A stretch of 64,000 nt of DNA from an uncultured Gammaproteobacteria bacterium (GCA_913061515.1 CAJXSF010000003.1:1-64000); one strand, 5' to 3'. Numbered from the stretch's first letter, positions 34,873-46,555 are shown. The notes: generated by a model not told the origin, from the letters alone. Numbers and translations are program-made.

Positions 34873-35997
34873 TTTAAAGAACTCTAGAATCTGAGCCTCT
34901 TTCTCTAGGGCGTCGGCGTAACCTAAATCCACCAATCGCGATGTATAAGCCTTCTCAAACATCAAAAGGCTCAGCATAGTGCTCGAGCCTGCATCGCGTA
35001 TGAACATCTTTAAAGTTCTTGGCAAGTCCTCAAAATACTCCGAGGCCAGCACATTGAGGTTTTGGCTAGGGACAAACTCCAATAATTGAATCGGGCGCAG
35101 GCGTAGAGCTCTATCTTTTTCTGCCATCTCTTCAGGGATAAGCGGCACCATTTTGTTATACCGTTGCAGAATCTCGATGTCGTTAGTCAGTGTGTCGACG
35201 AAGGCGCTATTAAGAATATGCGACAAAATTTGCGTGAGTGAAGGGTAGGTAGGATTGGCCCCTTTCTCTGGGCGCGCAGTTTTACTGCTAACTCCCACCG
35301 CTAGAATGCGGTCGGCTCCTAGCTGAATGGCAGGGCTTAGAGGGGCTAATTGTCGGATAGCGCCATCACCGAAAAATTCGCGATTGATTTTCACTGCAGG
35401 AAAGAGCGCAGGAATGGCCGTGGAGGCTAATAAATGCTCTAAGTTTAATTGTGTACGAATACCCACGCGGTGCGGATGCTCCCAATTTTTCAAAGACTCG
35501 ATGCCTTGATAAAACGAAACCGATTCGCCGCTGGTGTACCCAGAGGCTGTGACGGCTAGCGCTTCTAGGTGGCCGGCATTGATAGCACGCTGCACGCGAT
35601 CAAATTTAATCACCTTGGCCAAGAGCGCTTCGAGCGGTTCGTTGTTGAGTAGCGATGTAGGGGTGTCACGTCGCCTATTCTTAAGAAACGACAAGATCCA
35701 ATTAGAGGCATTGCCTAGGAAACTAGAAGAGTCGAGCTTATAAACTTGCTCGCTACTGATGTTTTTCCAAACATATTCTAGGGCACGCACGCCAGTGCGC
35801 AGACGTTGGGCGTTGGTCGCAATAGAGGCCGCATTGAGTGCCCCAGCAGATGCCCCAGTAATGATATGAAACGGGTTTGCCGATTGGTGCGGTAAGAGAT
35901 TGGCTATCGCTCGTAGTACTCCGACTTGATAAGCTGCTCGGGCGCCTCCACCAGATAAGACCAAGGCCAATTTTTCGGGTTTGTGTTCCTGTGTCAT
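34864..35997 (-). CDS. Patatin-like phospholipase
   Basis: The 377-residue protein has the patatin fold: oxyanion loop [14 protein letters not shown] (residues 15-28), nucleophile motif GASAG with S50, and the dyad aspartate D211 in FFGDGAIR. Members hydrolyse acyl esters of lipids. No signal peptide is visible, so it is probably cytosolic or membrane-associated from inside. The C-terminal third is helical with no known domain. It diverges from the 5'-nucleotidase gene. Confidence 0.88.
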   Translation of the reverse strand: MTQEHKPEKLALVLSGGGARAAYQVGVLRAIANLLPHQSANPFHIITGASAGALNAASIATNAQRLRTGVRALEYVWKNISSEQVYKLDSSSFLGNASNWILSFLKNRRRDTPTSLLNNEPLEALLAKVIKFDRVQRAINAGHLEALAVTASGYTSGESVSFYQGIESLKNWEHPHRVGIRTQLNLEHLLASTAIPALFPAVKINREFFGDGAIRQLAPLSPAIQLGADRILAVGVSSKTARPEKGANPTYPSLTQILSHILNSAFVDTLTNDIEILQRYNKMVPLIPEEMAEKDRALRLRPIQLLEFVPSQNLNVLASEYFEDLPRTLKMFIRDAGSSTMLSLLMFEKAYTSRLVDLGYADALEKEAQILEFFKLD

Positions 35998-36129
35998 GTA
36001 ATAGCTCTAATATTAATATGCTGAGAATTTTAAGCTAGTTCTGCGCTTGTGACGCGCTACAATGCACTATACTGTGGCTCGGATTGCATAAATCCAATAA
36101 TTTACGACAAGCATAGTGTGAGCGAATCA

Positions 36130-37041
36130 ATGAAAGACGCAAAAATAGAAAAACTGGTCATTGCCATCTCGTCGCGCGCCTTGTTTGACCTCAGTGACAG
36201 CCATAAGGTCTTTGAGGAGCAAGGGCTAGAAGCTTACCAACAATACCAGATTGCGCACGAAGAAGAACCACTAGCTCCGGGGGATGCATTTGGGCTAGTA
36301 AATAAATTATTGAGTCTGAATTCGCTCATCAAGGACTCGCGTGTTGAAGTGATTCTCCTGTCGCGCAATAGTGCCGATACAGGGCTGAGGGTGTTCAACT
36401 CGATCAGCCACTATGGTTTGAATATCACCCGTGCTGCGTTTTGCGGAGGCGATAGCCCTTACCGGTATATCGCTGCCTTTAATTGTCACTTGTTTCTTTC
36501 CACCGATGGTAGCGATGTCCGTCAAGCATTAGAGCGTGGCATCGCGGCCGCGACTATTTTACCTTCCCAGAAAAAATCGTCGAACGAAGGTCAGCTGAAG
36601 TTTGCTTTTGATGGCGATGCGGTATTGTTTTCAGACGAAGCGGAGAAAATCTATAAAGCCAGCGGTCTGGAGGCCTTCACCGCAAGCGAACAGTTAGCGG
36701 CTAATCAACCGCTTTCTGGCGGCCCTTTCAAACCCTTTCTCGCTGCTCTGCAGCAATTGCAAATGGAGTTCGCCCCAGGTGAGTCGCCTATTCGCACATG
36801 TCTAGTTACAGCCCGTTCGGCGCCAACGCATGAGCGAGTGGTTAAGACATTGCGCGCTTGGAATATTCGCATCGACGAGTCATTGTTCTTAGGCGGCATG
36901 GACAAAGGCGCGTTTCTTAATGCCTACGATGCTGATGTATTTTTCGATGATCAAGAGGCACATTGCGAATCTGCCCGCGGTCATGTGGCAACAGGGCATG
37001 TACCCAACGGTGTAGCCAATGTGCTGCCCGCCAAAGCCTAG
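36130..37041 (+). CDS. 5'-nucleotidase family protein (PF06189 type)
   Basis: From ATG 36130 the product has 303 residues. Family stretches are LVIAISSRALFDLSDSHKVFEEQGLEAY near the start, EVILLSRNSADTGLRVFNSI, then FAFDGDAVLFSDEAE and LFLGGMDKGAFLNAYDADVFFDDQ, with aspartates of a HAD-like site. It probably dephosphorylates nucleoside monophosphates in the cytosol. GTG 36118 is a possible earlier start. cysB begins 15 bases after the stop. Confidence 0.85.
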   Translation: MKDAKIEKLVIAISSRALFDLSDSHKVFEEQGLEAYQQYQIAHEEEPLAPGDAFGLVNKLLSLNSLIKDSRVEVILLSRNSADTGLRVFNSISHYGLNITRAAFCGGDSPYRYIAAFNCHLFLSTDGSDVRQALERGIAAATILPSQKKSSNEGQLKFAFDGDAVLFSDEAEKIYKASGLEAFTASEQLAANQPLSGGPFKPFLAALQQLQMEFAPGESPIRTCLVTARSAPTHERVVKTLRAWNIRIDESLFLGGMDKGAFLNAYDADVFFDDQEAHCESARGHVATGHVPNGVANVLPAKA

Positions 37042-37056
37042 CGTGGAGGGGCTGCA

Positions 37057-38034
37057 ATGAAATTACAGCAATTACGATATGTCTGGGAAGTCGCTCGCCG
37101 TGGCATGAATGTCTCGGCAGCAGCGCAGAGCCTTTACACTTCCCAACCTGGAATCAGCAAGCAAATATTGCAATTGGAACAAGAGCTAGGCGTACAGATA
37201 TTTGTGCGCAGTGGTAAACACTTGACAGGCCTTACGGCTGCAGGGGAGAAAATCTTAGAAGCGGCGGGTGAAGTATTGCTTCGAGTCGACAATATTCGCC
37301 AGATCGCTCAGGAGTACAGTAGCGATAGTGCCGGTAGTCTCACAATCGCTACCACACATACACAATCTCGCTATGTATTGCCCTCGGTCATTAGCCAGTT
37401 TGTGGCGCGCTACCCAGAGGTTTCGCTACATATGCATCAAGGCACGCCGTTACAAATTGCTGAGATGGCAGCGCGCGGTGCGGCAGATTTTGCGATTGCT
37501 ACCGAAGCAATGGAGTTAGTAGGGGACTTGCTAATGATGCCTTGTTACCGTTGGAATCGCGTTCTGTTATTGCCAGCGGAACACCCATTGCTCGGTGTCG
37601 AGCGCATCAACTTGGCCGATATCGCTCAATACCCAATCGTCACCTATGTGTCTGGATTTACCGGGCGGGGCAAACTCGATGAGGCGTTTAAGGCGCAGGA
37701 TTTAAACCCCAAGGTGGTGGTTACAGCAGCAGATGCCGATGTAATCAAAACTTATGTACGGCTAGGGGTAGGCATCGGCATCGTGGCGAGCATGGCCTTT
37801 GATCGAAGCAAAGATACTGATCTCGTCGCCGTCGATGTGAGTCACCTATTTGCGTACAGCACTACGCGCATTGGTTTCAGGCGTGGCGCATTTCTGCGGC
37901 ATTATATGATGGATTTTATTGCATTATTTGCGCCCCATATGACAGAAGATCTCGTCACTAAGGCGCAAAACTGCCAATCTCAATTTGAAGTAGACCATCT
38001 ATTCGAAGACATTAGCATCCCAGTGTTGCGTTAA
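37057..38034 (+). CDS. cysB: LysR-family sulfur regulator CysB
   Basis: The 325-residue LysR-type regulator begins MKLQQLRYVWEVARRGMNVS, and the helix-turn-helix includes AAQSLYTSQPGISKQILQLE. The effector domain has SLTIATTHTQSRYVLP and YVSGFTGRGKLDEAF, typical of CysB, which senses N-acetylserine and activates sulfate assimilation genes. GGAGGGG precedes the ATG. It converges with cysH, its expected target, leaving three bases between the stops. Confidence 0.94.
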   Translation: MKLQQLRYVWEVARRGMNVSAAAQSLYTSQPGISKQILQLEQELGVQIFVRSGKHLTGLTAAGEKILEAAGEVLLRVDNIRQIAQEYSSDSAGSLTIATTHTQSRYVLPSVISQFVARYPEVSLHMHQGTPLQIAEMAARGAADFAIATEAMELVGDLLMMPCYRWNRVLLLPAEHPLLGVERINLADIAQYPIVTYVSGFTGRGKLDEAFKAQDLNPKVVVTAADADVIKTYVRLGVGIGIVASMAFDRSKDTDLVAVDVSHLFAYSTTRIGFRRGAFLRHYMMDFIALFAPHMTEDLVTKAQNCQSQFEVDHLFEDISIPVLR

Positions 38035-38037
38035 GGC

Positions 38038-38769
38038 CTAGCTGTCTGTCGCAATCACGCTGGGTTTGTGCAGCCCGCACTCTTTTTGCGTGGCCTCTTC
38101 CCACCACCAACGACCTTCGCGTTCATGTTGATTAGGCCCAATTGGCTTTGTGCATGGCTGACAGCCGATGCTGACAAAGCCTTGGTCGTGCAGTGGATTA
38201 TAGGGGACATCGAACATGCGTATGTATTCCCAAACCTGCGCTGAGGTCCAATTGGCGAAAGGGTTGAACTTCAATAAGGTGTGCTCGGGTGTCGAAAAGC
38301 TCTTATCGATCTGCGCCACTGGCACATTGCTGCGGGTAGGGCTTTGGTCTTTACGCTGGCCGGTAATCCAAGCGCTCAAGCCTTGCAGATGTTTGCGCAA
38401 TGGGGCGATTTTGCGAATACCGCAGCATTGCTCATGGCCATCTTCATAGAAGCTGAACAGGCCTTTGGCTCGCGTAAATGCTTCGAGCTGTGCAGCCTCT
38501 GGGCTCAAGAATTCGATGTCGATCTTATACTCTTTACGAATACGTTCTAGAAACTGCATTGTTTCGGGGTGCAGACGACCAGTGTCCAGGCTGAACACCT
38601 TGATGTCTTTTTTTAATTTCCAAGCCATAACGACTAATGCGACATCTTCGGCGCCGCTAAAAGAAATCGCAATATTGTCAATATCGGCCAAAACTCTTTT
38701 TAGAATCTGTTTGGGCTCGTAGTCTGCAAATTCGGTGTTAATAGCTTCGATATTCTGCGTGTTTATCAT
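38038..38769 (-). CDS. cysH: Assimilatory APS reductase, iron-sulfur type CysH
   Basis: CysH reduces activated sulfate to sulfite. The 243 residues carry the catalytic ECGLH motif (C231) and, unlike the enterobacterial PAPS reductase, also CC (115-116) and CxxC (C203, C206). These bind a [4Fe-4S] cluster and mark enzymes that use adenylylsulfate directly, as in Pseudomonas. Sulfonucleotide-binding segments [10 protein letters not shown] and [11 protein letters not shown] are present. It sits tail to tail with cysB and diverges from thrH. Confidence 0.93.
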   Translation of the reverse strand: MINTQNIEAINTEFADYEPKQILKRVLADIDNIAISFSGAEDVALVVMAWKLKKDIKVFSLDTGRLHPETMQFLERIRKEYKIDIEFLSPEAAQLEAFTRAKGLFSFYEDGHEQCCGIRKIAPLRKHLQGLSAWITGQRKDQSPTRSNVPVAQIDKSFSTPEHTLLKFNPFANWTSAQVWEYIRMFDVPYNPLHDQGFVSIGCQPCTKPIGPNQHEREGRWWWEEATQKECGLHKPSVIATDS

Positions 38770-38932
38770 AAATCCGTCGCGTTGAAGATAGGAAAGGGCG
38801 TAGCAATTTGTGTATGCGTGGCATTCTCTATGATTTAAGCGTGTGGGTAAACACCGTGTTGCCTTGCATAGGTCAGAGGATGTGGGTACATTTAGCCGTT
38901 TTATACACTAGCCTGTGGCGAGGGGAATTGCG

Positions 38933-39550
38933 TTGGAAGTTGTCTGTCTTGATCTTGAAGGGGTGTTGGTTCCAGAAATTTGGATCGGCTTTGCAGAACG
39001 AACTGGGATCGATGAGTTGCGCGCGACTACACGCGACATTCCCGACTATGATGTGCTGATGAAGCAACGCTTGCGTTTATTGGCTGAGCACAAGCTTGGT
39101 TTGCCTGATATTCAGGCGGTAATCGCTGAAATGAGCCCAATGCCCGGAGCGCGTGAGTTCATCGATTGGCTGCGTGAGCGTTTCCAAGTGGTGATTTTGT
39201 CCGATACGTTTTATGAATTCTCACAGCCGCTGATGCGTCAATTAGGTTTTCCGACGCTTTTCTGTCACCGCTTGATTGCCGATGAAAAAGGCAATGTGGT
39301 GGATTATAAGCTGCGTCAGAAAGATCCAAAGCGTCAATGTGTTAAAGCGTTTCACACTTTGAATTACCGCGTACTTGCCGCTGGGGATTCTTATAATGAC
39401 ACGACTATGCTCAGCGAAGCCGACCTTGGTGTGCTCTTCAAAGCACCAGAGAATGTCATTGCTGAGTTCCCTCAGTTTGCCTCGGTAACCGAATATAGCG
39501 AGCTACAGAAAGAGTTTGCAAAGGGAAGTCAGCGCATTATTGCTGAGTAA
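38933..39550 (+). CDS. thrH: Phosphoserine phosphatase / homoserine phosphotransferase ThrH
   Basis: ThrH is a HAD enzyme that dephosphorylates phosphoserine and can pass the phosphate to homoserine. From TTG 38933, with AGGGGA six bases upstream, it has 205 residues, equal to the Pseudomonas enzyme. CLDLEGVLVPEIWIGFAE holds the nucleophile D7. DIPDYDVLMKQRLRLL, VVILSDTFYEFSQPLMRQLG and AAGDSYNDTTMLSEA follow. An earlier GTG (38915) would add six residues but has no ribosome-binding site. Confidence 0.93.
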   Translation: MEVVCLDLEGVLVPEIWIGFAERTGIDELRATTRDIPDYDVLMKQRLRLLAEHKLGLPDIQAVIAEMSPMPGAREFIDWLRERFQVVILSDTFYEFSQPLMRQLGFPTLFCHRLIADEKGNVVDYKLRQKDPKRQCVKAFHTLNYRVLAAGDSYNDTTMLSEADLGVLFKAPENVIAEFPQFASVTEYSELQKEFAKGSQRIIAE

Positions 39551-39567
39551 ATAGCTTTAAGTATTGC

Positions 39568-40833
39568 CTATAATCTTTTGATTATATTGTTTATTTTGTC
39601 ATAGCACTCTTGGTATTCTTGAGCGCAATCAGAATCGGCAACAATACCGCCTCCCCCCCAACACGATATCGTGTTCCGCACACAATACAGCGTGCGGATC
39701 ATGATGTTGCTATCAGCATTACCATCAAAACCTATATAGAACAGGCTGCCGCAATAGACTTCGCGCGAGTCCGGTTCTAGTTCGGCGATGATTTCCATGG
39801 CGCGCTTTTTTGGGGCCCCAGTGATTGAGCCACCAGGAAAACAATTTCTTAGTAAGTCCAAGGGGGTATGGGGGGCTTCCAGTCGTGCGCTGATGCTGCT
39901 GATCAAGTGATGTACGTTGCTAAAGCTGTGCAGTTCGAAAAGGCTATCGACCTTCACAGACCCTGTCGCGCAAAGTGTTCCCAGGTCATTGCGCAGCAAA
40001 TCCACAATCATGAGATTCTCTGCTCGATCTTTCGGACTATTGATCAATTCTTGCGCCAAGGCTTGGTCTTGCTCTGGGTCTTGGGAGCGCGGTCGCGTGC
40101 CTTTAATTGGTTGGGTTAACACTTTGCCTTCGCGTATTTGCACGAAGCGTTCGGGTGAAAAACTCAAGACCGCGTCACTAGGGCCGCTCATGAAGCCTGC
40201 AAATGGGCAGCGTATGGATTCGCGAAGCGCCAAATAGGCCGTAAGCGGGCTGCCGTTGTAGTGGGTTTGAAACCGTTGTGCGAGATTGACCTGATAGCAA
40301 TCACCGGCATGGATATAGTCTTGAATGCGGGCAAAGGCTTGGGCGTACTGGGCGCGTGTGAAATTAGACTCAAAAGGTGACGTCAATTTGAAAGGGGCCA
40401 AGTTTGGCGGTGCGCTGGCAAGGCATTGTTGTACTTGCTGCCTGCGCGCGTCCGAGCACTGTGCTAGGGCAAACAGACTTGTGCGCTGCTGGGCATGATC
40501 AACCACGATGGCCCAAGTGTAGATGCCGATTCTTGCACAATTGTCATAGCCCAAATACCCGATAGCGCCGCCGACAAAGGGAAGCTGCGCTATCGCCTGC
40601 GGCAAAGGGGAGTCAGGGGCGTACTGTGCCAACAGGCTTTGCACGCTGTCGTAGTAATCTTCGCTGTCTTCGACGCTCGCCTCAGGCAGGGCGCTGAGGA
40701 TGTCGTAACGCCCATTACGGTCATCCCCAAGGCCGCTATCGAGGAAAACAAAGCCATCGAGCGCATGTAAACGGCGCACCAATTGCGCCGAGTCACGTTC
40801 ATAGTGGAGTGCTTCGAAGTAATGGGAATTCAT
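39568..40833 (-). CDS. pabB: Aminodeoxychorismate synthase component I
   Basis: PabB converts chorismate to aminodeoxychorismate in folate synthesis, with glutamine-derived ammonia from PabA. The 421 residues have an N-terminal TrpE-like region with PFVGGAIGYLGYD. The chorismate-binding domain includes DCYQVNLAQRF, FSPERFVQI, PIKGTRPRSQD, NLMIVDLLRNDLG and SITGAPKKRAMEII. The PIKGT lysine marks PabB and separates it from TrpE. It is last in the minus-strand run from nudJ, 39 bases after the secretin-N gene. Confidence 0.92.
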   Translation of the reverse strand: MNSHYFEALHYERDSAQLVRRLHALDGFVFLDSGLGDDRNGRYDILSALPEASVEDSEDYYDSVQSLLAQYAPDSPLPQAIAQLPFVGGAIGYLGYDNCARIGIYTWAIVVDHAQQRTSLFALAQCSDARRQQVQQCLASAPPNLAPFKLTSPFESNFTRAQYAQAFARIQDYIHAGDCYQVNLAQRFQTHYNGSPLTAYLALRESIRCPFAGFMSGPSDAVLSFSPERFVQIREGKVLTQPIKGTRPRSQDPEQDQALAQELINSPKDRAENLMIVDLLRNDLGTLCATGSVKVDSLFELHSFSNVHHLISSISARLEAPHTPLDLLRNCFPGGSITGAPKKRAMEIIAELEPDSREVYCGSLFYIGFDGNADSNIMIRTLYCVRNTISCWGGGGIVADSDCAQEYQECYDKINNIIKRL

Positions 40834-40872
40834 GGTTTAGCTCTGTTGCGATGTAAGGGGCAGCGTGGCGAA

Positions 40873-41676
40873 TCAGGGCATGAGCTCGAAACGCACGGCC
40901 AATGCGCCATTTTGTGGCGGGCTAGCTGTCGCAAAGCGCGTAAGCCCGTCTGCAAAGCCTTGCTCATCGGCAACAGGATTGATGCCCACCCACGTGTTCA
41001 AATCCACAATGAGTGAGGTTTCGATGTTTTGGCTATAGCTACTGCCACCTAATTCAAACATAAGGGTGTGGGTCAGGCTCAAGGTGAACGCCACACGTTC
41101 ACCCTGCATGGCTGCTTGCAGGGTAAAGCTTTGCTCTCTTTCCTCGATGTCTTGTTGCAACTGCAGGCCAAATGGGCCAAAGACAACACTACTTGAAGGG
41201 GTGGCAATACTACGGTTGAAATAGGCAAATTCGCCTTCTGTGATAACGAGGCTCTGTATCGGGTGATCTTCGACGTCTTGGGTGCTTATCGTGGTAAGAG
41301 TGCTGCCATCGCTAAGAGTTTGCGTGCGCTCCCCGCCGTAGTCGAAGTCGACTCGCACTAAAAACTGCTTTAACGGGATATCGACTTCGGCAATGAGTGC
41401 CTCGAGTTCAGCCAAGTTTGCGCGGGATGTGCTGATAATCAAGTTATGGTCGATTTGGCTGATCGAGCCGCGCTCGTCTAAATGCGGAGCGATTGCCGCA
41501 CGAACCACGTCTGGGTCGCGATGTTGTAAACGTATGATCTCGATGACGGCTTGTTGCGTGGCGGGCACATCGCTCTGTGCATAGCCTAAAGTGGAAAACG
41601 CGGCGCAGCACGTCAACAGCAGCGCGAAAAAAGCCGCAAAAGGCGCGCAGTGATAGCTATGGGAGGCCGTGTTCAT
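40873..41676 (-). CDS. Exported protein with a secretin N-terminal (NolW-like) domain
   Basis: The 267-residue protein has a signal peptide (hydrophobic residues 11-31, likely cut after YAQ). About residues 40-105 match the short secretin N domain: AVIEIIRLQHRDPDVVRAAIAP, DHNLIISTSRANLAELEALIAEVDIP. The remaining 160 residues look like beta-rich secreted sequence without a pore domain, so this is not a full secretin. Its start overlaps the roxA stop by four bases (ATGA). Function is unknown; it could be a periplasmic scaffold related to type II secretion or pilus secretins. Confidence 0.7.
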   Translation of the reverse strand: MNTASHSYHCAPFAAFFALLLTCCAAFSTLGYAQSDVPATQQAVIEIIRLQHRDPDVVRAAIAPHLDERGSISQIDHNLIISTSRANLAELEALIAEVDIPLKQFLVRVDFDYGGERTQTLSDGSTLTTISTQDVEDHPIQSLVITEGEFAYFNRSIATPSSSVVFGPFGLQLQQDIEEREQSFTLQAAMQGERVAFTLSLTHTLMFELGGSSYSQNIETSLIVDLNTWVGINPVADEQGFADGLTRFATASPPQNGALAVRFELMP

Positions 41677-42866
41677 TCTGCTTCTTCATCCTCATCAGAT
41701 TGATCGATTAGCCAAAGGCTGCCCTGATTATATAGCTCAACTAGCAAGGCTGCGCAGTCATTATCGTTTTGGGCGAGTTGATGCCATTCGATCTCTGGCG
41801 CGAAGGGGTCGCACAGAGCGGGCAGCACTGGGTGCATGCTAACAGGACAGGCAAAGGCTTTGCCATCGACATAAAGTTCAAATGCTGGATCGTTGTTGGG
41901 CTGCCCCAACTCATAAAAGGCAAAACGCGAAGAGGGGTTGCGCCCAAGGGGCAAACCTCCTTCGAGTGCTGTTAGCAGTTGCTCTACAGTCAAAGGTGAG
42001 CCGTGTTCGAGCAAATAAGGGTATTTGGGTTGGGTCATGTATTTGCCGAAGGTGCGGGTAAGGCGCTGGGTGTCGGCAATATGTTCTTGTAATAATGCGA
42101 GCAGATCTTCACCCACCTGTGCATCAATCTTGCCTGCCTGTGTTGGCCGTTTTGGTGCTTTATCGGTGTAGCGATACTCTTCGTGTAAGCCCTGCAGCAT
42201 GTCATTGCTTAAGTCGTCCAACAGTTCAACGACAGACGGAGTGCGAAAGCCGATAGAGTAAGTGACACTATTGCCAATGGAGGTGCCGTAATGGGCAATA
42301 TTCGGCGGAATATAAAGAATATCGCCTGGCTCGACTAGCCAATCTTCTTGGGTGTCGAAGTCCTTCAGTAGTTTTAACTCAGTGTCAGGAAGAATTCGCG
42401 TGTTGCTATCGACATGCCCGCCTAAGCGCCAACGTTTTTGCCCTTCGCCTTGTACAAGAAACACATCGTAGTAATCGAAATGAGGCCCAACACCGCCTTC
42501 GTCACTGGCCAGGCTAATCATCACATCGTCGATCCGCCAATTGGGTATGAAGTCGAAGTCTTTGAGCATGGCACGCACATCGTCATGCCATTGATCCACA
42601 GCTTGAACTAATAAACTCCAATGGCTGTGTGGCAAGGCTTTGAGAAACTCTTCCGTGAACGGGCCGTTATGCACTAGCCATTTTTCACGCGCTGGGTCGC
42701 TCACTACAAGTCGAGACTCGATGAACTCTTCACAGGCAAGGCCGGCAATCTCTGGAATCCCAATCGGGTCCACGAAGGGTTTTTTGCCCCGAATCAATAC
42801 AGGCTTTTTCTGCCAAAACTCCGCAAGAAAATGCGCTTCATCAAAATCCGGGGGCAAAATATTCAC
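41673..42866 (-). CDS. roxA: Ribosomal oxygenase RoxA (L16 arginine 3-hydroxylase, YcfD)
   Basis: RoxA hydroxylates an arginine of ribosomal protein L16 using Fe(II) and 2-oxoglutarate. The 397 residues contain the JmjC-type core with iron ligands H129 and D131 (HFDYYDVFLVQGEGQKRWRLG region) and H192 (PPNIAHYGTS). The C-terminal part is a winged helix. The start is GTG 42866 with GGAG eight bases upstream. It follows purB by 30 bases, as in many gammaproteobacteria. Confidence 0.92.
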   Translation of the reverse strand: MNILPPDFDEAHFLAEFWQKKPVLIRGKKPFVDPIGIPEIAGLACEEFIESRLVVSDPAREKWLVHNGPFTEEFLKALPHSHWSLLVQAVDQWHDDVRAMLKDFDFIPNWRIDDVMISLASDEGGVGPHFDYYDVFLVQGEGQKRWRLGGHVDSNTRILPDTELKLLKDFDTQEDWLVEPGDILYIPPNIAHYGTSIGNSVTYSIGFRTPSVVELLDDLSNDMLQGLHEEYRYTDKAPKRPTQAGKIDAQVGEDLLALLQEHIADTQRLTRTFGKYMTQPKYPYLLEHGSPLTVEQLLTALEGGLPLGRNPSSRFAFYELGQPNNDPAFELYVDGKAFACPVSMHPVLPALCDPFAPEIEWHQLAQNDNDCAALLVELYNQGSLWLIDQSDEDEEAE

Positions 42867-42896
42867 GCAGCAACTCCAATCGGTCAGTGGCTAAAC

Positions 42897-44282
<1,386 letters not shown>

Positions 44283-44301
44283 CTAAGCGTATCGTTTGAA
44301 T

Positions 44302-44994
44302 TTAATGAAGTGCAAAAAGGTTGCGGCGTATTGATGCCACACAGTTGCGAATGCGTTTTTTATAAAAGAATAGATGCCAGCGACGCCCGCCAAGTTGATG
44401 CCATAGCATCGCTGAGCGAATCCCCGCCAGCAATAACGCGCGAATTTGGTCGGCAACCTGCTGATTTCTCAGATGCTCGGCATTGCCTTTGACATGAACG
44501 CGGTAACTAAGTTTGCTGATCGTGTCTTGATACAAAGCGGCTAAAACCGCGTAATCGAACTCGTCGGATTTCTGTGAGGTGCCAAGTGACTCTTCATTAA
44601 CATCGAAATCGGTTTTATCAAGATACAGGGTGTCGGGGTATTGCATGCGCTGCGCGATAACTGCTTGCATAGACGGGACGGCGCTGAGTTGCTGTTGCAG
44701 TACGCTCATACCTAGTACGTATTTCATGGCCTCGGCGTATTCTTTCAAACCCTCACCGCTGAGAGCTTTTTGCAAGGCGCCAAGACCATTAGAGAAATAC
44801 TGCACATTGGGGTAAACGTCCTCAACGCTGTCCGGGTTAATGACGAGCAGGGGCTTTACACACGCTTTTATCTGCACAGGGTCGGCTCGGCCGGTGTAGG
44901 CTAAGGTAGTCACTAACTGTGCGCACTGCACGGTCACAGCCAGTGCAATATTGCGGTATTCCCAGTCGTTAAACTTAGCGGAAGTATTGCTCAA
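44302..44994 (-). CDS. hflD: High frequency lysogenization protein HflD homologue
   Basis: The 230-residue all-helical protein has the HflD-type sequence [18 protein letters not shown] and [19 protein letters not shown], and the middle [10 protein letters not shown]. In E. coli HflD binds lambda CII at the inner membrane; its cellular role is unclear. It lies between mnmA and purB exactly as in E. coli, and its start overlaps mnmA by 20 bases. Confidence 0.9.
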   Translation of the reverse strand: MSNTSAKFNDWEYRNIALAVTVQCAQLVTTLAYTGRADPVQIKACVKPLLVINPDSVEDVYPNVQYFSNGLGALQKALSGEGLKEYAEAMKYVLGMSVLQQQLSAVPSMQAVIAQRMQYPDTLYLDKTDFDVNEESLGTSQKSDEFDYAVLAALYQDTISKLSYRVHVKGNAEHLRNQQVADQIRALLLAGIRSAMLWHQLGGRRWHLFFYKKRIRNCVASIRRNLFALH

Positions 44995-46093
44995 TGACTG
45001 CGCCTCCTAAGCATAGATCGTCTGTGTAAAAGACGATTGTTTGGCCGGGGGTAACGGCTCGCTGTGGTGAATCGAAAGTCACTAATACGCTATCGCCCTG
45101 TATGGCTTCAACGGTACAGGCTTGGTCAGCTTGGCGATAGCGAATCTTGGCGTGACAACGCAGAGGCAGAATAGGGGCCTCGTCGTTGATCCAAGCTAAT
45201 TGTGTTGCCTTTAGGCTGGATGAAAATAAATGCGGATGATCTTTGCCCTGTGCGACGATCAAACGATTGCGCACAAGGTCTTTGCCCACCACATACCACG
45301 GAGCATCGCCAAAATCTTGTAGGCCACCAATGCCTAAGCCTTGGCGCTGGCCATAGGTGTGGTACATCAAGCCGTGATGGTCACCAATAACTTGTCCCTG
45401 GACAGTTTCGATCTTGCCAGGTTGGGCAGGGAGGTAGCGTTGCAGAAAGTCTTTGAACTTGCGCTCGCCTATGAAACAGATACCCGTGCTGTCTTTTTTA
45501 TTGTGGGTGATGAAGCCATGCTTTGCTGCAATTTCTCGCACTTCACTCTTATCAAGTTCGCCTACGGGAAACAAACTGCGTGCAAGGCTAGCTTCATTGA
45601 CGGCGCTCAAGAAATAGCTTTGATCTTTGTTATTGTCGAGCCCCTTTAATAAATATGTATGACCATTTTCGTCGTGACGGCGCACATAGTGTCCGGTGGC
45701 GATATAATCGGCACCCAGTTCGCTGGCGTACTCTAGGAAGGCTTTGAATTTAATTTCTCGGTTGCACAGTATGTCGGGGTTTGGGGTGCGGCCTGCGCGA
45801 TACTCTTGGATGAAGTGCTCGAACACATTGTCCCAATACTCGGCAGCAAAATTGGCGCTATGAAGGTGCAAGCCTAAGCGTTGACAGACTGATTCGGCAT
45901 CGGCGAGGTCGGCCTTTGCCGTGCAATATTCGGTATCGTCATCCTCTTCCCAATTTTTCATGAACAGGCCTTCTACTTGATAGCCTTGTTCTTGCAATAA
46001 CTGCGCCGCGACAGACGAGTCGACACCCCCGGACATGCCGACGATGACTTTGATGTGCGCGTTTGCTGCTTTTTGTTCAGGTGTAAGGGTCAT
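44975..46093 (-). CDS. mnmA: tRNA-specific 2-thiouridylase
   Basis: MnmA makes the 2-thio group of wobble uridine in tRNAs for Lys, Glu and Gln. The 372 residues open with the PP-loop [15 protein letters not shown] (residues 19-33), then [16 protein letters not shown]. The two catalytic Cys are in [12 protein letters not shown] and [12 protein letters not shown]. It starts 12 bases after nudJ, and its end overlaps hflD. Confidence 0.95.
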   Translation of the reverse strand: MTLTPEQKAANAHIKVIVGMSGGVDSSVAAQLLQEQGYQVEGLFMKNWEEDDDTEYCTAKADLADAESVCQRLGLHLHSANFAAEYWDNVFEHFIQEYRAGRTPNPDILCNREIKFKAFLEYASELGADYIATGHYVRRHDENGHTYLLKGLDNNKDQSYFLSAVNEASLARSLFPVGELDKSEVREIAAKHGFITHNKKDSTGICFIGERKFKDFLQRYLPAQPGKIETVQGQVIGDHHGLMYHTYGQRQGLGIGGLQDFGDAPWYVVGKDLVRNRLIVAQGKDHPHLFSSSLKATQLAWINDEAPILPLRCHAKIRYRQADQACTVEAIQGDSVLVTFDSPQRAVTPGQTIVFYTDDLCLGGAVIEQYFR

Positions 46094-46105
46094 GACGTTC
46101 AGGTT

Positions 46106-46555
46106 CTATTCAATATAGGTGACGGCATCCAGAGGGTAGTGTTTCCCCGCAAGGTAGTCGTCGATTACTAGTAATACCGCTGGGCTGCGCAGTTGCTGCT
46201 GGCGTGCTTGAATTTCAGCACGACTTAGCCATAGGGCCTGCACGATATCGGTGTCCAAAGCGCGTTCTGGATAATGCCTAACTGGTTTTGCGATATAGCA
46301 GCTGCGGATATAGCAAACGCCTTTGTCGTTAGTTTTGCTCTGATACAGGCCAAGAAAGGCAGTTAGCTCTACCTCCCAAGCACTCTCTTCAAGCGTTTCG
46401 CGCACCGCTGCCTCTTCAAGGCTCTCGTTCGCCTCAAGGTGGCCTGCGGGCTGATTCAGCACCAAGCGACCGTCGATGAGTTCCTCAACCATCAGGAATT
46501 TGTCATCTTTCACAACAACGGTTGCGACAGTTTTATGAGGATGCCATTGAGCCAT
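46106..46555 (-). CDS. nudJ: Nudix hydrolase NudJ
   Basis: The 149-residue Nudix protein has the box spread over GHLEANESLEEAAVRETLEESAW, with the Glu pair that binds magnesium. The family removes phosphates from nucleoside di- and triphosphates and thiamine pyrophosphate precursors. Its position before mnmA-hflD-purB is the E. coli order. It heads the seven-gene minus-strand run ending at pabB. Confidence 0.9.
   Translation of the reverse strand: MAQWHPHKTVATVVVKDDKFLMVEELIDGRLVLNQPAGHLEANESLEEAAVRETLEESAWEVELTAFLGLYQSKTNDKGVCYIRSCYIAKPVRHYPERALDTDIVQALWLSRAEIQARQQQLRSPAVLLVIDDYLAGKHYPLDAVTYIE

Noticed and set aside
36049-36129. N-terminal extension of the 5'-nucleotidase from GTG 36049
   Set aside because: The residues are unlike the family start and contain Cys- and Tyr-rich sequence from a likely promoter region; the family alignment begins near ATG 36130.
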